From: Sphingobacteriaceae bacterium
GTDB taxonomy: Bacteria > Bacteroidota > Bacteroidia > B-17B0 > Aurantibacillaceae
Assembly: GCA_016709575.1 (NCBI GenBank)
Contig: JADJMM010000010.1
Coordinates: 1 to 21,253 of the forward strand
Direction of reading: 5' to 3'
DNA length: 21,253 nt
The notes beneath the pieces were generated by a model. It saw nothing but the letters and a program-made list of their open reading frames with translations. It had not been told where the DNA came from and did no database searches. This document shows positions 16,508 to 21,253 of the stretch, one piece after another (position 1 is the stretch's first letter; every line of letters starts with the position of its first letter). The translations under genes and the position numbers were made by a program.

Positions 16508-19081
16508 TTAATTCGCACTCACCTTCACATATTGATATTTCTCAAATACCTCGCGGCGTTCGATGTGATCGTTATGCCAAGCTGGTCCTTGAACAACAGA
16601 ACGTTTAATGAACTTTAATTTAGAAGCATCGCCACCTTTAGCAGTTACTGCATCTTTAATTTTATTCATTGTGATAGTAGCGCGTGCTGCAGCTAATTCG
16701 TTATTGTTTTTGAATACAATCATACAAGGTACTTTAGAAGCGCTGGCTTCGATAGTTACATTGATTGATTTCTTCTTACTGATTTCCACTAAACGATCGA
16801 TAAATGCAGTCCAAGTATCTTGTACAGAATCTACACGATGTTTGTTATACTTAAAGTAGAATTCGTATTTCGTAGAAGGTAATTTAGCAACACCTGCAGT
16901 TTCAACATATAGAACTTGCTTATAAACCTTGCTTACTTTTGTATTATTTGTGCTTAAATATGTTTTCTCAGATGACACATCACCACTTGAAGCAGATAAA
17001 TCATAATTCACATCTGCATCTAAAGCAATGTTATTTAAAACACCTTTAGCATTTGTTGTTCCTGTATAATTACTTCCATCATTACCAACTAAAGCAATGT
17101 TTGCATTTGGAACCGGTTTCTTTTGTTTAGGATTATTGTAAACCACAACATTTAAACTTAAGTTATATAAGCTCGCTGGTTTCTGACCATCTAAAAATAA
17201 TAACTGTGTGTAATTTTTGCTGCCTTTAATTCCGGTTGTGTTAATAGTTGCAACAGCGCTTTTCTTGCCGCCGTTTTCAGCCATTACTGTGTAAATATTA
17301 TCAGCTACTAAAACAATAGCTTCTTTTTTACCTTTATCATCAGCATCAAAAGTTTGTACAGCACCAGCTTTATCAGTTACAGTAATTTTTGCACCCGGTA
17401 CAGGTTTTTTATCTTTTGAATTGTTAAGTACAATTGTATTTAAAGTGATACCGGTGTCTTTTACTTTTACTTTACCTAACAATTTAACCGGCTCTAAAGA
17501 AATCTCTTTGCGGATCTCCTGGTAACTTAAATCGTTTGTAACGTAAACATCTTCGTTGAAGAATTCGTTTCCTTCAGATTGATAAGAGAAGTTGTACTCT
17601 TTACCCGGAGGTAAAATAGTAGAGAACGTTCCGTTTACAATTTTCGGACGGTAAGTACCTACAATTTCTCCTGTTTGTTTATCTCTTACGATGATAGTAA
17701 TATCTTCAGGTAAACTCTCCCCTTCCGCTGCAATAATTTGTCCGCGGAATAAAGCCAAAGGCTTTTCGGTTTGACCAGGAATTGAAATCATGTAAAGATC
17801 TTTCTCACCAAAACCACCTTCTTTTGCTGATGAATAGTAAGCACGTTTTCCGTCAGGTGATGTTGAGTAGAACACATCATCGTCAGTTGTGTTGATTGGA
17901 TGCCATAAGTTAAATGGTTCAGTAAATTTATTGTCTTCATCTAAAATTGAAAACATTAAATCGAAACCTCCCATGGTTTTGTGACCTTTAGAAGCAAAGA
18001 AGAACGTTTTTCCGTCAGGATGCATAAACGCACCGTCTTCATCGTATTCTGTATTAATAACTGGACCAACGTTTAAAGCTTTACTCCATTTTCCGTTTGG
18101 TAATTTAACGCAACGGTAAATATCACGTCCACCAAAACCACCTTCGCGATCAGATACGAAATAAATAGTGTTACCATCGTTACTTAAACAAGCGTGAGAT
18201 TCCCAAGCTTTGGTATTGATATCAGAACCGAACTCCTGTAAGGAAGTCCAGGTTTTTCCATCCCAAGTTGAGAAATAAATATTTCCATTACCTCCGTCGT
18301 CACGGAAAACAATTAAAGTTTGTCCATCAGGACTTAAGTTAATCGACGCTTCGTGTCCGTTAGTATTTACGTTTGAACTTAAAGCAACAGGCTTAGTCCA
18401 TTTTCCTTTATCATCTTTATACGATACAACGATATCTTCAAAGAAATTTCCATCAGGCGTTTTTTCTCCACCTGTACTTGAAGAACGGCGAGTTGTGTAA
18501 ATCATTGTTCTTTCATCCGAACTTAAAACCGGACTGTATTCAGGATACTCGCTGTTAATGCTATCCCCAAGATTGGAAATTTGAACATTGATTGGAGCGG
18601 ATACAACTTCCTTAGCAAACATGCTTTGCTTTTTGTAATACTCTAAATCTTTTTCCAACTCTTATCTGCACCAATAAATGTTCCGAATTTATCGTACTGA
18701 ACAATGGCTTCGTCAAATTTATAGTTGATGTGTAATGCTTGTCCGTAATAGTAATGTGCTAATGGAGGCGCCGCTTTTCATTTGGGTCGTCCATTTTATA
18801 ATTCTTATCTGTTTTTGCTACGGCTTTAGTTAAGTAAGATTCTGCTTTTGCCTTTTCGTTAGATGACTTTAAGTAACACACCCCAACGTTGTAATTGATG
18901 TTAGCGGATGAAGAATCCATTTCATACGCTCTTAAAAAATTGCGTAATGCTAATTCATAATTTTCTTCCAGCATTAAAAAACGAAACCTTCCTTAAAATA
19001 ATCTTTGTAAGATCCCGTAGGAAGCTGCGCTTGAGCTGTCAATAAAATCAGAGAGAAAACCAGTAATAAAAACTTCTTCAT
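16508..19081 (-). CDS. PorE-like TPR/PD40/OmpA lipoprotein-type envelope protein (frameshifted N-terminus)
   Basis: The domain order matches T9SS component PorE: TPR, beta-propeller, carboxypeptidase-regulatory-like folds, OmpA_C. It starts at ATG 19081 (MKKFLLLVFSLILLTAQAQ, a signal peptide without a lipobox Cys), with an AAGGA site seven bases upstream. TPR units follow (YELALRNFLRAYEMD, AKAESYLTKAV, LAHYYYGQALHINYKFDEAI). PD40 blades are at 18560-17800 (EYSPVLSSDERTMIY, NLSPDGQTLIVF, CLSNDGNTIYFVSDREGGFG, FMHPDGKTFFFASKG, STSPDGKRAYYSSAKEGGFG). Three Ig-like units come next (FRGQIIAAEGESLP, NSKDKKPVPGAKITV, NPKQKKPVPNANIAL). A C-terminal OmpA-like domain (FYFKYNKHRVD, LAAARATITMNKI) should bind peptidoglycan. 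Breaks lie near 18975, 18775 and 18660. About 857 residues. It is family-level PorE; in vivo T9SS membership is inferred. Confidence 0.85.
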
Positions 19082-19103
19082 TTTTCCTTTTTTTATAAGG
19101 AAA

Positions 19104-19111
19104 CAAATATA
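19104..19111 (-). promoter_or_regulatory. -7 element of the PorE-like gene
   Basis: Minus-strand TATATTTG matches TAnnTTTG exactly, about 22 bases before the ATG, with the AAGGA ribosome site between. No clear -33 TTG. Confidence 0.5.
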
Positions 19112-19154
19112 TATAAATATTAGATAAAAACTAGGTTTTTACCGTCGTATTAAT

Positions 19155-19176
19155 CGTTTTAGGGAGACTAAAAACG
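19155..19176. terminator. Weak hairpin between the E2 and PorE-like genes
   Basis: CGTTTTAG and CTAAAAACG pair with one bulged base. No T tract follows on the minus strand, so termination of the E2 gene here is doubtful. Confidence 0.25.
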
Positions 19177-19194
19177 AACAAAAAAGGAAGAGTT

Positions 19195-20505
19195 TTAAAC
19201 AGTTCTGTTGATATCCCATCCTTCAAGATAATCGGCCACTTTACGAAGGAAAGTACCTCCGAGAGAGCCGTCTACCACTCGGTGGTCGTAAGATAAAGAC
19301 AAGAACATCATATGGCGAATACCAATTAAATCACCCTGTGGGGTTTCAATAACAGCCGGTTTTTTCTTAATTGTTCCAACAGCCATAATTGCTACTTGAG
19401 GCTGAAGAATGATTGGTGTTCCCATTACATTCCCAAAATTACCAACGTTGGTAAGGGTAAATGTACCACCTGAAATTTCATCAGGTGTTAATTTATTGGC
19501 TCTTGCGCGAGACGCTAAATCGTTCACCGCTTTGGTTATTCCGATAAGATTTTTTCTCGTCGGCATTGCGAATTACAGGCACAATTAAATTTCCACTTGG
19601 TAAAGCAGCTGCCATACCAATATTAATATTTTTACGTTTAATAATTTTAGTTCCTGTTTGATCAACAGAAACATTTATCATTGGGAAATCTTTAATTGCT
19701 TTTGCAACAGCTTCAATAAACAATGGCGTAAATGTTATTTTCACCTTCACGTTTTTCAAATTCTTTCTTCGCTTTTCTCTCCACAATACTAAAGTTAGTT
19801 ACATCGGCTTCAATAAATTAACCAACGTGCGGCGAAACATGTTTACTCATTACCATGTTATCGGCAATGATTTTACGCATGCGATCCATTTCAATCATTC
19901 ATCACCAGCACCTACAGAAACCGCAGGACGATTAATTGTCATAGCACCGTCACCAGAACTTTGTGTTTTGGTGCCATTACTTTGTGTAGAAGTTGTAGTA
20001 GAAGTAGAAACACTTTTATTTCTATTGGGTAAATAAGCTAAAATATCGGCTTTGGTAACGCGACCATCCTTGTCCGCTTCCTTTAATATTTTCTAATTCT
20101 TCAACGCTTAACTCCTTCTTCTTTGGCAATGTTTTTTACCAATGGCGAATAGAATTTGATGGATTTACTGAAATCAATATTTGCAGTTACAGCAGCAACA
20201 GATGCGTCTTTGTTTCAGCAGCTTCACTTTTGTTTTAACTTCCGGTGTATTGTTTTTGGAGTGCCGCTACTTTTGGCACCCGCCTCCGAAGAGATTTGCG
20301 CAATTACCAATCCTCCTACCTGAACAACATCACCTTCTTTAAATAAATGTTTAATTAAAGTACCTTCAAATGGCGAAGGAATTTCGCTATCCACTTTATC
20401 GGTTGCAATTTCTAAAACTGTTTCATCAATTTTAATTGCATCACCTTCGTTTTTTGTCCATTTAATGATGGTTGCTTCTGCAACACTCTCGCCCATTTTA
20501 GGCAT
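19195..20505 (-). CDS. Dihydrolipoamide acyltransferase, E2 of a 2-oxo acid dehydrogenase complex (frameshifted)
   Basis: The E2 core moves acyl groups from the lipoyl arm to CoA. The lipoyl domain begins MPKMGESVAEATIIKWTKNE; the lipoylated Lys is K37 in ATDKVDSE. The family often has a few residues before MPKMG, and IKQQFDLI is open upstream, so the true start may be 10 codons earlier. A subunit-binding domain spans 20200-20035 in pieces (FYSPLVKNIAKEEGV, ELENIKGSG, GRVTKADILAYLPN). The catalytic domain follows (MRKIIADNM, ITFTPLFIEAVAKAIKDFP, SGGTFTLTNVGNFG), with active-site motif LSYDHRVVDGSLGG (about 19270). Breaks lie near 20225, 20090, 19900, 19800, 19745 and 19565. About 436 codons is normal length. 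It could serve 2-oxoglutarate or branched-chain acids; sequence alone does not decide, so no symbol is given. Confidence 0.9.
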
Positions 20506-20544
20506 TATCAGATCAAATTGTTGCTTAATTTTTTTCTATCGTCG

Positions 20545-20573
20545 CAAAATAAACTTTATTTACTCTTATTCAA
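20545..20573 (-). promoter_or_regulatory. Promoter of the E2 gene
   Basis: Minus-strand TTG (20571-20573), a 19-base spacer, then TATTTTG (20545-20551), one base short of TAnnTTTG. It is about 40 bases before the ATG at 20505. The spacing fits the Bacteroidota -33/-7 pattern. Confidence 0.45.
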
Positions 20574-20592
20574 TTTATTTACGACAGGTTAA

Positions 20593-21253
20593 TTATATTT
20601 TAATACCAATAATCAATATATCATCTACCTGCTCTAATCCGCCTCTCCAGCTTACAATCGTTTCATTTAACTTACGACGTTGCTCATTAGCAGGTAATTT
20701 ACTTGCATCTAACAATAAGTTCCAGATTTTTCCTGCCATGGAATTTCTTTCCTTTTGGTCCGCCAAACTGATCGGCACTATCCGTCAGAGAAAATATAAA
20801 CCATATCGCCTTTTTAAGTGATGGTGTTATTCGTAAAACTTTCTGGTTTCACCAATAAGCTCCAACAGGGAATTTAGTCTGCTTTATGTTGTATCAATTC
20901 TCCGTCACGAATGATGTACAATGCTTTAACCTCTGCAAATTGTAATTTTAATTTTTTAAACTCAAGCACAGAGGTCATGTCCATTCCGTCTTTGGTTTGC
21001 TTTTTCCAGTAATACCAACGGTAATGTTGAAGCTACACCTTCGTTTAATTTATCCACGATTTCAGGCGCATACAAATCTGTATTGTTCACCGCATCCTTC
21101 CAATAAATTTGATCCTACAATACTCACAAAACGCACCGGGTACACCGTGACCGGTGGCCAATCTACCGCTGCGAAATAAACGCTGTCTCCTTTTTATCAA
21201 TCCAGTAAAAATCACCACTTACAATATCCTTTGGTTTGTATAAGACGAATGAA
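20593..21253 (-). CDS. SpoIIE-family (PP2C-type) protein phosphatase, C-terminal part (frameshifted, cut by window edge)
   Basis: Only the phosphatase domain lies in the window; sensor parts, if any, are beyond 21253. In broken frames it reads SFVLYKPKDIVSGDFYWID (21253-21195), AAVD then TGHGVPGAFVSIVG (about 21170-21125), NLLEG, DMTSVLEFKKLKLQFAEVKA, YIIRDGELIQHKAD, KGDMVYIFSDG, DQFGGPKGKKF, and MAGKIWNLLLDASKLPANEQ. It ends GGLEQVDDILIIGIKI at 20593. The metal-binding Asp positions (SGDFYW, AAVD, FSDG, QVDD) are all present. Such phosphatases in Bacteroidota usually carry TPR or receptor domains and remove phosphate from STAS-type proteins. At least five indels. The gap of 87 bases to the E2 gene holds the E2 promoter. 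Confidence 0.85.

Noticed and set aside
20593..21253. SpoIIE phosphatase as the missing partner of the ATPase/DUF4325 cassette
   Set aside because: It is 8 kb away on the other strand among housekeeping genes, so physical linkage gives no support.
1..21253. tRNA, rRNA or a complete insertion sequence
   Set aside because: No cloverleaf, rRNA-like stretch or transposase frame was recognised on either strand by eye; a covariance-model scan was not possible.

Overview
The window looks like a low-GC Bacteroidota chromosome, probably of the Flavobacteriia/Sphingobacteriia type. The evidence is a type IX secretion (T9SS) sorting domain, an OMP_b-brl_3 style TonB-dependent receptor, a TPR/PD40/OmpA protein with the layout of T9SS PorE, a two-component-regulator propeller protein, a SpoIIE phosphatase, TAnnTTTG-type promoters and several Bacteroidota-type palindromic repeat families. 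I cannot name a genus.

Reading frames are broken again and again, in conserved genes as well as accessory ones. Most breaks are single-base slips in A or T runs, and removing or adding one base restores the family sequence (sigma factor, priA, E2, propeller, methyltransferase). The simplest reading is uncorrected long-read indels, not mass gene decay. CDS spans below are therefore given for the reconstructed genes, crossing frameshifts.

Layout. 255-1450 (+) is a secreted PKD-domain protein with a T9SS tail. It converges on a minus-strand TonB-type outer membrane receptor (1453-3869). Next, on the minus strand, come an ECF sigma factor with a downstream one-TM putative anti-sigma protein (5245 to 4089), a secreted protein of unknown role (5336-5920), a periplasmic seven-bladed propeller protein (6316-7434), an ORF6N DNA-binding protein (7739-8277) and a secreted 'VPDGGFE' protein (8500-9167). 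GC-rich composite inverted repeats fill most gaps between these genes and often contain or touch their stop codons.

9287-12781 is an A/T-rich block on the plus strand, unlike its minus-strand surroundings. It holds a small unknown protein, a solo HsdR-N nuclease-like protein, a gene remnant, and a tightly coupled three-gene cassette: a GHKL-type ATPase with an N-terminal STAS-like stretch, a STAS-like DUF4325 protein, and a single-pass membrane protein with a long helical tail. Two copies of a short palindrome bracket the HsdR-N gene and the remnant. This block is the best candidate for an undescribed system; its function is inferred, not shown.

12839-16158 (minus) is a methyltransferase-priA pair, with a palindromic repeat pair inserted inside the priA coding sequence. 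A repeat cluster and terminator follow, then the PorE-like protein (16508-19081), a 2-oxo acid dehydrogenase E2 (19195-20505), and the C-terminal part of a SpoIIE-family phosphatase that runs off the right edge (20593-21253).
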